Under the pieces are notes generated by a model. That model saw only the letters and a list, made by a program, of their open reading frames with translations. It was not told the origin of the DNA and ran no database searches. Shown in pieces: positions 45,896 through 57,374 of a stretch of 64,000 nt of DNA; the stretch's first letter is position 1; every line of letters begins with the position of its first letter. The stretch is from the NCBI GenBank assembly GCA_038030265.1, contig CM075940.1:30232940-30296939 (forward strand), given 5' to 3'. This DNA comes from Corythucha ciliata. Lineage: Eukaryota; Arthropoda; Insecta; Hemiptera; Tingidae. The translations under genes were made by a program, and so were the position numbers.

Positions 45896-46235
45896 GTGCG
45901 TTAGCCAAATTTCTCAGCTGATTATTTTCAATTATTCACCTTAATTGTTTATTTCGCTAACGCTTGCGTTAAGGCCCTTTTCACACTTGAGATTCCGGTA
46001 TCCGATTCCCGTATCGAGGATACTGAAATTACACTACAGACAAGGCGCTCCTTCACACTTAGATTCCGGAATCGCAGCTGAGGGACTATTCTGTAACTTT
46101 TCCGCATCGGATTTTCTATATCGAAAATTCAACTGATTTCATCGATTTTTAAATAAAATGAATGAAATCGCATGACTTTCCGATATGAAATTCGATACGG
46201 GAAAAAGTTACAGAATCACCTCCCTGACTCGATAA
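45896..46235. repeat. MITE-like segment with inverted motifs
   Basis: TAACGCGTGCGTTAGC near 45890-45906 faces GCTAACGCTTGCGTTAA near 45957-45973. Then a larger hairpin pairs TTCTGTAACTTTTCC (46089-46103) with GGGAAAAAGTTACAGAA (46199-46215). TTCACACTTGAGATTCCGG and TTCACACTTAGATTCCGG are direct repeats at 45981 and 46051. The segment is noncoding. Confidence 0.45.
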
Positions 46236-46589
46236 AGATACAATTTTATTTATTTGGTTTTATTACTTTTCTTTGACTCATTTTCATGAAAAACTACATT
46301 CAGGGCTAGCCTGATGGGGGAGGGGACCGCCCGGGGGTGCGTCAAGCAAAACGAGGGGGCCGAGGGGGGAAAGGGCGGACGACAGTATATCAGAATAGTT
46401 TTTGTCACAGCGAGTGAGTAAAGCGCCACTTTACCCGCGAGTTTCGCACTAAAGCTGTCCTAGCAGTAACGGAAATGTATTTTCGTTTCACTCTGTGACG
46501 TGATGTTAAGAAATACCCCGCTAAGATTGTTTGTTAAGAAGTGTTTCTTTCGTCAAGAGAATGAGATTGCCTTTGTACAAATAACCACT

Positions 46590-47066
46590 TTATTCAGAGG
46601 TCAAGCGAAATGCACTAATTAGCGCCTACTGGAAGCAACTTTACGCCTGAAATAGAAAAAATACGCTGATCTCCAGTTTTTATAGGTCTTATGGCGGCTA
46701 AAATTGAGTAGGTGCACTATGTGCTGTACTTCGGGTAAGTGGAAATGGCTAAAAGTTCGGAAAGTCCAAATATTAGAAGAATTCCAGGTTTCTCGATGCA
46801 ACCTCCAGGAGCTAATTTGTGGATGGAATTGAGAAAAATGGTTAATTCACGTCTGAAACTGCTTGCTGATTCTCGTGAATCACAGAATTTTCTCAATTTC
46901 AGCCGTGAATCAGCCATTTTTCTGTGCTTACACAAGTAAAGAAAAAACGCTAAATAACGGCTAAAATTAAGAAAAATACTTGGCTAATTGGTGGGGGGGA
47001 GGGTTAAAATTATTAACAAGTGCTAATTCACGAATAAAATCGCCAATTCGCAGCTAAAATCCGAAA
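46590..47066. repeat. Tandem repeat array, main family (forward orientation, short)
   Basis: Diverged units with GGCTAAAATTGAG and CTAATTCACG are present. A GC-rich block with GGGGACCGCCCGGGGG lies about 270 bp upstream (46310-46390). Confidence 0.45.
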
Positions 47067-47067
47067 A

Positions 47068-48130
47068 TTATTATTATTATTTTACCTCCACTATCCAAGA
47101 GCAGGGGTATGGCACCCGCCCCAGGCACGGAATCCTAAGTGGATTATTGTGACGCTCTTGGATCGGTTGATCTAGTCTAGAGTCCCCCTCACCGTATGAG
47201 GTTGAGGTGGTCGCTGGCCGGAACATATCAGGCGTGTGAAGCCCGAAAATGCTGATCCTGCGAAGATAGCTCTCTCCTCTTAATAAGGTTAGAGGTCGTC
47301 GCTTCTTAGAAGCGGTAAGAGTTAATCGCTAACTGGACCCTTGAGCACGAGAGTGACAAGGATGACGAGCAAGCGCGCGCGGAGAGCGTTACACTCGAAA
47401 AGATAAGCCCCTGCACTGGGGTGTGTACTTTAGAACGGCCCGCCGAGGGTATGTTTTTTAAAAACTCCCCTTGGCGGGTATGCTCCTTAGAACTGCCCTC
47501 CACAGGTAGGTACGTCCCTGGTCCCATCAGTGTCGTGTTTGACCTCGGTGGTATCCATGGACGGAGCAGCCGATGACTGCGGCGTTCACGGAAGATTCTT
47601 TGAGCCCCCTCCGAGTTCTTCATATAAACTTCTGGGTGAGTTCTTCAAGGTCCAGCCAGAAGCCAGTGTAATATATGTCTACCGCCGGCAGAGCCCGGTA
47701 ACCGTAAGCGCCGAGGCGTGCGGTAAGCCTATTACACCAGGGGATCGGCCAGTGCCCTGGGAGTCCGTTTGAAGCACACTTTGTCCCCTGTGCCATGCAG
47801 ACCTTAGGTACGGACCAAACACCTTGTCTTGTGGGAGGGGGAGGAATAGCTGGAGGAGGTAGGAGACTCCACCCCCTTCTGTCCCGGACTCAGGACACCC
47901 CTTAACCCGTTGTTTGTCCACGGGGTCGTATTCGGCCCCCCCCCCCATGTCCAATGGGTGTGTCCGATAACGGACTCCCCACCGCACACGGTGCGCCTTA
48001 TTCCGACCCAGCCCACCATCGCACCGTATCAGGGAGGGGGCCGGCCCGATGGCGGGGTCCCCCATCCGCAACCCGGGGGATGCGCCCGATAGGGGGAAAC
48101 GAACCCCGTAAAAGGTTCGTAGCCATTCAC
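47068..48130 (-). mobile_element. Internally deleted I-type non-LTR retrotransposon
   Basis: Reading on the minus strand, a GC-rich 5' region starts near 48130 (ACGGGGTTCGTTTCCCC, GGGTTGCGGATGGGGGACC). A short damaged ORF with the repeated pattern THPxxGxxx follows, then the C-terminus of an ORF2 (RISIFGLHTPDMFRPATTS). The 3' UTR motif CACAATAATCCACTTAGGAT is shared with the element at 19.3-24.2 kb. The element ends in a (TAA)n tail at 47068-47083, as I-clade elements do. The whole catalytic part is missing. Confidence 0.6.
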
Positions 48131-48139
48131 ACGGATCAA

Positions 48140-48860
48140 GTCCGTGACTTGAAAAAATCGGTGAAATTTGGTTGTGGAAGAGCGAAAATATGGTTGAGCG
48201 CCAAAATCACGAAATTTGTTTTTTTAGTTTTTCGACTATTTAGTTTTTATAAATGGCCGAACCCGTGAAACAGATTTCAGAAAGAGCTAAACTCACGTTT
48301 GTTTTTATATGGCAAACATCTGTGAGTTTTTGAAGGAGCCAAATTCACGAAATTACGTTTTGAAAGAGTTTAAATATACAAAAATTGGGGCATTTATGTT
48401 TGGGTTTGAATTGAGCCAAATCCAGGACTTGGGGTTTGAAAAGAGCGAAATAAGTTTTCTGAAGAGCCAAATCTGTAAAAAACTGATTTCAATAAGAGCT
48501 AAAACTACGTAATTTGGTATTTAATAACGGGTAAATTCGCGAAATTGCGGGGTCTAAAATGGCAAGAATCTGTGAAATTGGATTTTGAAGGTGCCAATTC
48601 TGAGACTTTTGTTACGGCAGACTGAAAATTTCCGGTGAAATTGGGGTTAGAAAAATCCAAAATCACAAAATGTCGTTCTTTTTGGAACCAACCGAAAACC
48701 TTCTCCCCCCCTTCATTCCTTCTTTTTCTTCCTAGAACAAATAAAGAGCTAAAGCCACGAAAATGTGTTTTTGATGATGCAAAAATCGCCAAAACTAGGT
48801 TTTAAAGGAGCCAAATCAGCAAAATGTGTTCTTGGAAGAGCAAAACCCACAAAATTCGGT
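48140..48860. repeat. Degenerate tandem repeat (reverse of the 27.7-kb family)
   Basis: Some twenty units of about 28-35 bp around GAGCCAAATNNACGAAATT.GTTTTTGAA are present. Reverse-complemented they match the TTGGCTCTTTCAAAACCAAATTT units at 27690-28640. Confidence 0.55.
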
Positions 48861-48894
48861 TTTTAAAAGCAGAACTTCTTTTTGCAAGACTCTT

Positions 48895-49035
48895 GCAACA
48901 CAGTCTTGGTCTTGCGCAAGACTCGTTCGTAAGGTCTTGTAGAAAGTCTTGGTCTTGCATTTCAAGTCTTGGTCTTGCAGCCGTTAGAGAGTCTTGGTCT
49001 TGCTGCAAGAGTCTCGCGAGAAGACCAAGACCATT
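48895..49035. repeat. GTCTTGGTCTTGC repeat cluster
   Basis: AGTCTTGGTCTTGC occurs four times at uneven spacing (from about 48902, 48947, 48967 and 48990). It is followed by the inverted form AGACCAAGACC near 49021. The spacers also contain GTCTTG fragments. Confidence 0.8.
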
Positions 49036-49195
49036 TTTGCTCATCACTATTGAAAATTCTCGCTTTTTCGACGACTTATGTAGGAAAGCAAGATCATACG
49101 CGAGTGCGGAATTTCCTGGTGACGAGCGTTTTTCAATCTCATTGATCGTCTCATTGTATTGATGCGAGGTGAGATAGTGCAGTTTGGATGACTCA

Positions 49196-49502
49196 AGTTT
49201 TTTGGTGAAAAAGGCTAATCTCTCCACGTTTGAAGTGTCTTTATTAATTCGTGACCATCGTTTCGGTTCATTAGAGCTAGACCATCTTCAGACAAAGTTT
49301 AGGGCGTAAGAACCACCCTCTTCACACGACTTTTAGTAAAACGAGCAGTGATCACAGGCTAATCCGACAGGCCTGTGATCATGGCTCGTTTTAGTAAAAG
49401 TCATGTGGCGAGAGTGGTTTTTACGCCCTAAACCTTATCTGAAGATGGTATAGTCGACCGAAACCACATGGAGAGATTACCTCTTTTCACCAAAAAGCTC
49501 AA
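49196..49502. repeat. 300-bp palindrome with two inverted hammerhead-like cores
   Basis: The left part (49196-49358) and right part (49371-49502) are inverted repeats around a spacer of about 10 bp; the left arm carries about 20 extra bases. The right arm has CTGAAGA (49439-49445), GGT/ACC and GAAAC (49460-49464). The left arm has the same on the minus strand (TCTTCAG 49285-49291, GTTTC 49260-49264). Confidence 0.75.
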
Positions 49503-49859
49503 GTCTACGTCTGGTCAATCTCATCTGGAGGGCAGGGGCAATTTCCCCTTAGCAAGGAAGCCTATAGGTACCTTATTGTGCTACCCTTGGAGCCGTGAGT
49601 CTAGTCCAACCCCCCCCCCCCTGTAACGCTAAAAGGTTGTCGACTTGTGGGAGAAATGTCCACCAGAGTGTGTGAACCGAAAAAGCTCAACAGCCACACA
49701 GCAAGCGTTTGTTCAAGGCAAAGGCGTGCTTTTGTGAAAAATTCTTCTCCCTCACATATTTGGTGTTTTTTCCTCGCTCTCGAAGTACATGTGATTGGTG
49801 GAATGCGGGCTTTTTAGCCATTGCATTGGAGTGCAGATTTATGCTCTATTTATGCAAGC

Positions 49860-49976
49860 GTAAAAAACTCGGGCTGGCCGAAGTTTCCAGACTCGGGCCG
49901 GGCTTTGGGCCGGGCTTCGACTCAAAATCGGCCCGGCCCGAGGCCAGACGTTTGCGGCCCGGCCCGATTCCATCCC
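49860..49976. repeat. GC-rich inverted CGGGCCGGGC motifs
   Basis: CTCGGGCCGGGCTTTGGGCC faces GGCCCGGCCCGAGG and GGCCCGGCCCGA; such clusters are common at ends of nonautonomous DNA transposons. No clear borders were found. Confidence 0.4.
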
Positions 49977-52719
49977 TAGTATGCATATTTGTATTTTGAT
50001 TGACTAGCAATTCCAGGTTTTGTTTTTTTTTATTTTTCCTGCAAGTCATGGATTTTGAGTTAAAAGAAGAGGCTTTAAGGCCGGATAAGGGTGGTTATAA
50101 GGCACTTCAAAACCTCCGGTTGGGGCTGGCCTGAAGTCCAAAAAAGCGTTCGGTAATCCTGCGAGGCGTTCGTCCAGGGCTGAAAACAAAACGGCCTGTC
50201 GAATCAGGATATAGAATTGTCTATTGTTTTAATTTCTCGCATCTCATGAAAGTCAAACTTCTGCCCTGTCTTTACTCTTATTCGAGGAGGGGGGGGGGGT
50301 TGACCTGTTGCACCCAGAAGGCCCTGGAGTTTACAAATATAAAATGGGTACTTAACTCATTTATTTGTATTTGAATGTTTTCGTTCCTTTCGATTTATAA
50401 TGATGAAATCGATGGGGAGGGGTGCTCTTCTCTTGTTAAAACTTGCTGAAAAAAAATAGCCTTGAGGGTATAGACTGGAAGCGTACAGTGGCAGTGACCA
50501 AGTAATTTTATTTCATCTTGTGTCACATCATTAAATAAAGTATTTCCATTTATTCGAATAGAAAGGAAACGAAATTTGAAAGTGGATGTAAGATTGTAAG
50601 ATCAGAGTTTGAATCGTTTATTAAGAACTCCTGTCTGAAGAGAGGATTTAAAAAAATATTTTCTTTTTAGAGTTGGCAACCGGTGCTTTCTCTCCTCCTC
50701 TCCACATTCACGCAACGAATTTAAATAGCAAAATTCTCCCCTTAGGAATGAGGTGGATATTCGCGGTCAGAGTGAAACTTGACATAGTATGGTCTGGATC
50801 GTATAGAAAAAAAAAATTAAACTAGGAAAGAGCGCTCGGGTTTGCTACAAAAAGACAAGAAGGTGCTTCCTGTTTCAATCCGATTTTCCTGCGCCTCTTA
50901 GATCATCTGCCAAAACAAAACAAAAAAAAAGGGCCATAATGGGGATAGAAAGCCGTTTAAAGAACTTGTGTCCACTTCTCTTTTTTAGTGCCTCTGAGTT
51001 GTTTTTTTTTCTTCTTCTTCTTTTATTCATCTTCAAACAATACGAAACAACATCCGACGCAACACTTGAAATACAGGCGTTACTTTCACGTGGAAGGATG
51101 AATGTAAGAAAGCAACGAGATTCTCAATTTTAAGAGTTCTAGTGTGTTATGACCCCGACCCACCAGAGAAAGTATATATTGGTACCCCCAAGGAGAGAGT
51201 AAAAGTAGTGAATCCGTCCAAATTTCTTATGACCAACTTATAACATTATTTTTAAATTTTGATGTGGGCCGTCGAGAAGATGGGTACGAAAGCACAGCGT
51301 CACAGAAATCTCGTTGCGTGATAATTAGGAGCATTAAGCGAGGGAGGTGGAGGAAAAAATGACTCTTGCAGTAGGAAGATCATTAGTCGCTTCCCTCGCG
51401 ATAATTAGTGCCTTCGACGTAATCCGCTCAAATAACCTTTGAAGATTGTTTCTTATTTTCATGTGGACTTCGTTCCAGAGACATCAGCCCTTTTAAGTAC
51501 CAGCTGACTAGCAATTAGCTCATGAAACTTTTAGGGCTTACAGTAACAATTCAAACGGAATAATGAAACAAAAGAAAGACAAGTTTTGCTTCACTGCGAA
51601 GAAATTCGAAGCATTCCCAACGTGCACTTGTTTCCCCTATATAATTCTGGTTTTATGATGAGGGGAATGAAAGAAAATCGTAAAAGGATCACTCACCATA
51701 GAAACGAGTGACCTCTCTAAGTACTTACACTGGGTAGAGAAGACAGTAAACTAATTGGAATCGGACTAACATTTCCTAATTGCATTGCAACTTTCATGTA
51801 TAATCGTTTTTGCTTTTGTAACCCACATTAATTTAATTACAAAGCATGAAATTGTGAATGACGGATGAATCTTCAGTTTTAATTAGGGAGCATCCGACTT
51901 GAAGAAACAGAGAAAGCACGAAAATCACTGATTACTTTTATTGACCTTGTAAAAAGTGGCGAAAGTGAATTTTCTTGCAAGGTATGAAAGGCGCATTCTA
52001 TTTAGGCCAGACATACGAAATCTGTAACTCTTTCCTCCTGAATCTGTATTTCTTTCCTGTTAACAGCTATTTCGAAGACCAAATCGGAGTGCTCGCAAAA
52101 AGTAACTACGCCGGGTTGTTTTACTCAGTTTATTGGACACTCCAGGTCACGTTGAGGAAGACCGTGCGAGAATGATGTCTAGTGTTTGTAGTCTAATAGG
52201 CCGGCAGAAATGCCATACAATTAACTTTGTTGTTGTTTTTTTTTTCTGTAACTGTGATGTTGCGAATACAACACTCAGGAAACAAACAATTTCCAATCAC
52301 TGTACTCCATTAATATTTTTTTCTCACTTACCACGTGCGCCCGCATATCAGTATTTTCATCCTCGCATATTTTAAAAGTTATCCAGAGCCCTTCTGAATA
52401 AGTTGAAGGCCGCACAGAGAAAGGCAGCTCAATTTTCAGTTTCAGGGAACAACTAAAAAAGGTTGTTGTCGAGGGGAAGGGTCTCAATTCTCTAATTCAT
52501 ACATAATTTCAAGGGGCGCAACAGAACCCTCTGGCCCTCTGGGTCTTCAAGTTGCCACTCACTAAGCCAACTTGTCTCTGGCTGCATTATATGCCGTCCT
52601 CTATAGATGATGACTAATTTTCATGAGCGGAATTATCATTTTGAGGGCCATGTAGAAATATCGATGCCAAAATATTGATTTTTGGCTAAAGAAACAGGAG
52701 ATGTATGCAAGAGACAGCT
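49977..52719. other. Intergenic stretch without recognised gene
   Basis: It contains a G run at 50289-50299 and a TC-rich patch near 51000-51025. No exon chain was recognised. Confidence 0.4.
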
Positions 52720-53302
52720 TTTTTGTACAGCCGGGCGTAAAGACTCGAAATTCGACCGCTGGGAGAGTCTTGAGCGGGCGACATGAGGTTCATTCCGCCC
52801 GCCGGGCGTAAAGAAAAATACTAGCCCACTGCGTCTTCTTTTAGGCCTTTTGTTGTTTTTTAAAAAAATGTTCTTCCTAATTTTGTTTTTAAATTGTACA
52901 TTAGCACTAAAAACACAAAAATAAGCAATATAAATTACGCTGAGAGGCGATTAAAGTTCTCTCTGTGTCAGCTACGTTATCCTTCCATTCGCTGGTTAGA
53001 GTGTGGGTTCACTTCAGTTTATTAAACAAACCATATGCTATGCGTCTGTGGAGTTTGTGCAACCTATCAAAATGCTTCATTTTTCGAAGGAATTAATTTG
53101 ATTGGTTGCATAGACTCCACAGATGCATAGCACAAAGCTTCTGAACGGGGCTTTAAAGACTGGTTTTTATGATTATTATTGTAATAATTATGGACTTCGG
53201 CTTTACAAAAAATAGCGTACAACACTCGGGCGGTATTCCTCATGGGCGACAACTGCCTTCGGCTGTAATGAGCATCATACCGCCCTTGGATCGTAATATA
53301 CT
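52720..53302 (-). repeat. 0.58-kb dispersed repeat, copy B (inverted relative to 39.4 kb)
   Basis: It is the same unit as 39428-39985 on the opposite strand, with about 45 bp more near its start (GTATGATGCTCATTACAGCC...). The internal hairpin is conserved at 53045-53140. Confidence 0.7.
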
Positions 53303-53439
53303 ATTTTCGGCCCTCAAAATGAAAACTCCGCTCATGAAAATGAGTTATCTTGTTTACCAAATATATGATTTTCTGAAGGAATCACTCTTTAAAGGGCTGC
53401 CTCAAAGCCTAGGAGATTAGCATGTATATGTATGCTCTA

Positions 53440-55440
53440 GCGTACCGAGGCAGGGGCGAGGGGGGCCGACCGCCCCGGGCCCCCCGTTCGGATGGGGCCC
53501 CTGAAAAGCTTAAACGTGAAAAAATTGGTTGTACAATTGAGAAAAACGCTGATTCGCGGCTGAAATTGAGAAAAATTTCTATAAAAGCGGTTGTTAATAT
53601 TGAAAAAAGGGCTAATTCACAGCTGAAATTGAGAAAACGCGTTTCTTCGACTATAGTAACTTCGCAATGCAATGAGACAAACGGTAATTCGATGGGTAGA
53701 ATAAGAGAGAAAAATTAGTTAAGAAACGCGAATTTGTGGAAAGAATACACAAAAAGTGCTAGCTGCTAGTTCGCAGCTGAAATTGAAGGGAAAAAACGCT
53801 AAAATTGAGAAAAATGCCTGAAATTTCGCAAAACTAGTACTTTCGGCCAAAAATGGAGAAAAACGCTAATTCTCGGCTATAATTGTGATTAAGCGCAACA
53901 ACATGCGGCTTTAGAACTTAAGAAATATCCGTAGTTCACAGCTGACATTGAGACAACGCAAAATCACGAATTCTGGGGCAAACTCGGGACTGAAATCGGG
54001 AAAAAGCCCTTATTCACGCGGCTAAAACTGAGATTCGCATCTTAAAAATGAAGAAACAAGCTATAATTCATAGCTAAAATTATGATGAAGTGCTACAATT
54101 TAGCAGCTATAAAAATTGAGAAAAAAAGGGAATTCACAGCTCTGGGGAGAAACGCCAACTCATGGATTCTCGGGGCAACACTGGGACTGAAATTTTGAAA
54201 AAGCGCTAATTCACGAGTGAAATAGACAAAAACGCGAATTCGCGTCCAAAAGTGGAGGAAAACGATAGTTCATGTCCACAAACTTGCGATTTTACGGATG
54301 AAATCGAGAAAAAGTGCTATAATTCGCAGCTAAAACTAAGAAATGTGCTAATTCACTGCTAAAATTGAGGAAAAAACGCTGATTCACAGCTTTAAAATTA
54401 GAAAACGCCAACTCGCTGAATCTTGGGGCAACTTCAGGGCTGACACGGAGGAAAAGTGCTCTTTTCACGTGGCTAAAACTGATGAGAAATCGCTAATTTC
54501 GCGAGAACAACGCGAATTTGAGTCTTAAAATAGAGGAAGACGCTGTTCACGTCAAAAATTGTGATAGAGTGTTACAATTTCGGAGCATTAAAAATGGAGA
54601 AAAAGCGCAATTATTCACACCTAAAATTGAGATAACGCCAACTCACGGATTCTCGGGGCTAAGACTGACATTGAGAAAAAGCGCTGATTCACGGCGAATC
54701 CACGTCTAAAAATGGAGAAAAAATCCAATTCCCAGCTAAGGTACCTATGAAAAATTGCGATTTTACGGATAAAATCTAGAAAAAGTGCTATAATTCGCAG
54801 CTAAAATTAAGAAATGTGCTCATTCGCTGCTAAAATTGAGGGTAAAAAAGGCGAATTCACAGCTGAAATTGAGAGAACACCAACTCGCGGATTCCTGAGG
54901 CACTTGGGGAATACAATTGAGAAAAAGCGCTAATTCAAGCGGCTAAAACTATGAAAAAGTGCTAGTTTGCGGGTAACAATACAGAAAAACACGAATTGGC
55001 GTTTGAAATGGAAAAAAGCGCCAATTCGCGGCTTAAATTTAGAAAACTTGCTAATTAGTGGATAAAATTGGGAAAGAGCACTCAAACGCTACCCAACTTG
55101 CAGATTCTTGAGGCAACTTCACGGCTAAGAGCTTATAAAAAGCGCCGATTCGCGTCTAAAAATGGGAAAATGAGCTAATTCGCGGATAAAATTGAGGAAA
55201 AAGCTAAAATTCGCAGTTCTATAGCTATTAAAATATGCTAGTAGAATTGAGAAGAAACGCTCATTCGCAGTTTAAATTGAGAAAACGCACGTATACGGTT
55301 ATCGTAGACAATTGCGTAGCTAAAATTGAGAAAAATATGTACTTCAACGCTACTAAAAAGTATTTTTAGTTTAATTAGAGACTGAAGGGCCTCCTAAAGA
55401 TTTCCGCCCCGGTCCCCGATAGATGTTCTTCCGCCACTGT
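53440..55440. repeat. Tandem repeat array, main family (forward), about 1.85 kb with GC-rich borders
   Basis: The left border block (53448-53512) is GC-rich with CAGGGGCGAGGGGGG and CCCCGGGCCCCCC. Diverged units of CTAATTC.CGGCTAAAATTGAGAAAAACG follow to about 55360, and the right block (55385-55440) ends in TTCCGCCACTG. Units average about 27-30 bp but vary much. The borders resemble ends of a nonautonomous hAT-like element (CAGGGGCG.../...CGCCACTG); no 8-bp target duplication is evident. Confidence 0.6.
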
Positions 55441-56639
55441 GTATTAGTTCGGACCCGGTCCCTGGAAGTACCTAATAAAAACAGCCAAGGCTTTGGTATA
55501 CCTATACATTCAGCCACTCACCCAATTCGTCAAAATTGTATTGCGTTTTGACGAAAGCTATTTTCTCCTAGACTTTATACGACGGTTCTCTCTTCTGCCG
55601 GTCAAAACCTACGTCGATATATGTGTAGATAGTGAAGGGAGGGGGGGGGGGTAGCGAAAAAGGCTGATCACGAGATTGCTACGTCCAACTCATAAAACAG
55701 GAAACTACTATTTTTTTTTTTAAATACGTAAAACAGCTATGAATATTTCACTTCGACGCTTTGAATGTTCCATTTTAGCTCAGGGAGCATCGTTAATAGG
55801 AAGGACGAATCAGTTGAAATTTAAAACGACTTTCGCTTTTTTCAACACAGAAACTATAACCTGAAGACACTTCCCTTCCCCCTACAACCATATTTTGCCA
55901 ATTATTTTTCACGTTTCAGCCCTCCATCTTCTAACAACAATTCACTGAAGTTTCGAGGGAGTGAAAGGACATGTAGAAGGCGAGTAGGTATATATGAGTT
56001 GCATCATCATTTAGAAAGGACCCATCATGAAGCAAGACTCATACAATTATTCTCACAGTAGTTGCCTACTTCGTCTTCTTCCATTCTTACTTTACCTCTA
56101 GTACATTTTTATCAGAACCTCGGGGAGCCCTGGGAAACAGCCCGGGAATTCGTCGAACCTTAAGAACCATCGATTTTGAGAACCCTGCAGCCTTCTGAAG
56201 GGTCTGCGAGAACAATACAAATCCCCGGAATTATATAATTGTGACTAAAAGCACTAACGAGAATCCGTTAAAAGGGTGTGAATGAAGAGTGGTGTAGATA
56301 GCCCCCCCCCCCCTATATCGATTACCGTGCTGTATATCCAGCTACTTCTCGTGGCATTGTCAAGGGCAATGTCAGATTGGAGGGGGATTTTATCTTGGGA
56401 GGGGTTCCACCTTTTGAATCTAATGAACTCTTTCTTTTTTTGAAAGAATGTTCGAGCCATTTATTGGTCCATTGCCCCCCCCCCCACGTTGTCATGCCTT
56501 TATTACACCAAAAAATTATGGAAATTTTGCCCCCAGAATTCAGAACTTTCGACCGAAAACCATTCATTTTGGCACACAATCTGATCCCTATCCAATCATG
56601 CGCGTGTGGCTGGACGTAGTTTCATAGGTTAAACAAAGC
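55441..56639. other. Intergenic, nothing recognised
   Basis: G and C runs lie at 55641-55651, 56302-56313 and 56475-56485. No coding exon or element border was recognised. Confidence 0.4.
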
Positions 56640-56950
56640 AAAATAATAATTCACGAATTAAATTAAGAATTAGCGCAAATTCACAGCTAAGCTTGAGAAA
56701 AAGCGGTCATTCACTGAAATCAAGAATATGCTAATTGGGGAGGGGGGGGATCTGGCATTTTCATGTATAAAATTTTTAAAAAATGCAAATTCGCAGCTAA
56801 AATTAAGAAAAAACGCTAATTCGCGCCAAAAAATTTTAAAAAGTGCAATCTCGCGGCTAAAATTGACCTGAAGAGCACAGTTTGTGGGTGAGGATGCAGA
56901 GCCGGATTTAAAGAACGAGAGGCCCCTACGCAACTGATTGACAAGGGCCC
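56640..56950. repeat. Short array of the main repeat family with GC-rich flank
   Basis: Around eight diverged units are followed by CAGAGCCGGATTTAAAGAAC and GAGGCCCCTACGC (56898-56935), another border-like block. Confidence 0.5.
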
Positions 56951-57153
56951 CCTTTTTTCAAACCCCTCCCCGGGGATCTTTTTTCACATGTGCAAGACAA
57001 TATTCTTTTCAGGTTATGCACAATTATACTGGTGGTTTTCATCGATTAGTTAATGAAACGCCATAAAAATAGTCCGAACAGCCCACCGTATGAAAAATCC
57101 GGGTCATTTGATCGTGTCTGGCACCTGCGCAGGTCGTTTCTTATGGTCAAGGA

Positions 57154-57240
57154 CAGGGGTTGCCAACCCGGGGCCAGCGGGCCAATTAGTGCCAAGTAGT
57201 GGCCCGCTGAGCCTTTCACAATGGCCCCCACCCGTGACCT
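57154..57240 (+). mobile_element. hAT-like terminus (left end only)
   Basis: CAGGGGTTGCCAACCCGGGG followed by CAGCGGGCC and an inverted GGCCCGCTG is a typical nonautonomous hAT end. The matching right end was not found. Confidence 0.4.
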
Positions 57241-57374
57241 ACAGTGTTAAATTATCATTTTTAATGTTCAATTTTGGCGCCACTCGGATTTTTGTACAAA
57301 TGGAAAACGCCACAATTCGCGTCCCCTCGTGGTTGGCTATTCCCCCACTAAATGCCCAGCACTTAATTCAGACT

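Noticed and set aside
48824..49227. Open frames on both strands over the GTCTTGGTCTTGC cluster
   Set aside because: They are produced by the repeat itself (LGLA/SWSC-type translations).
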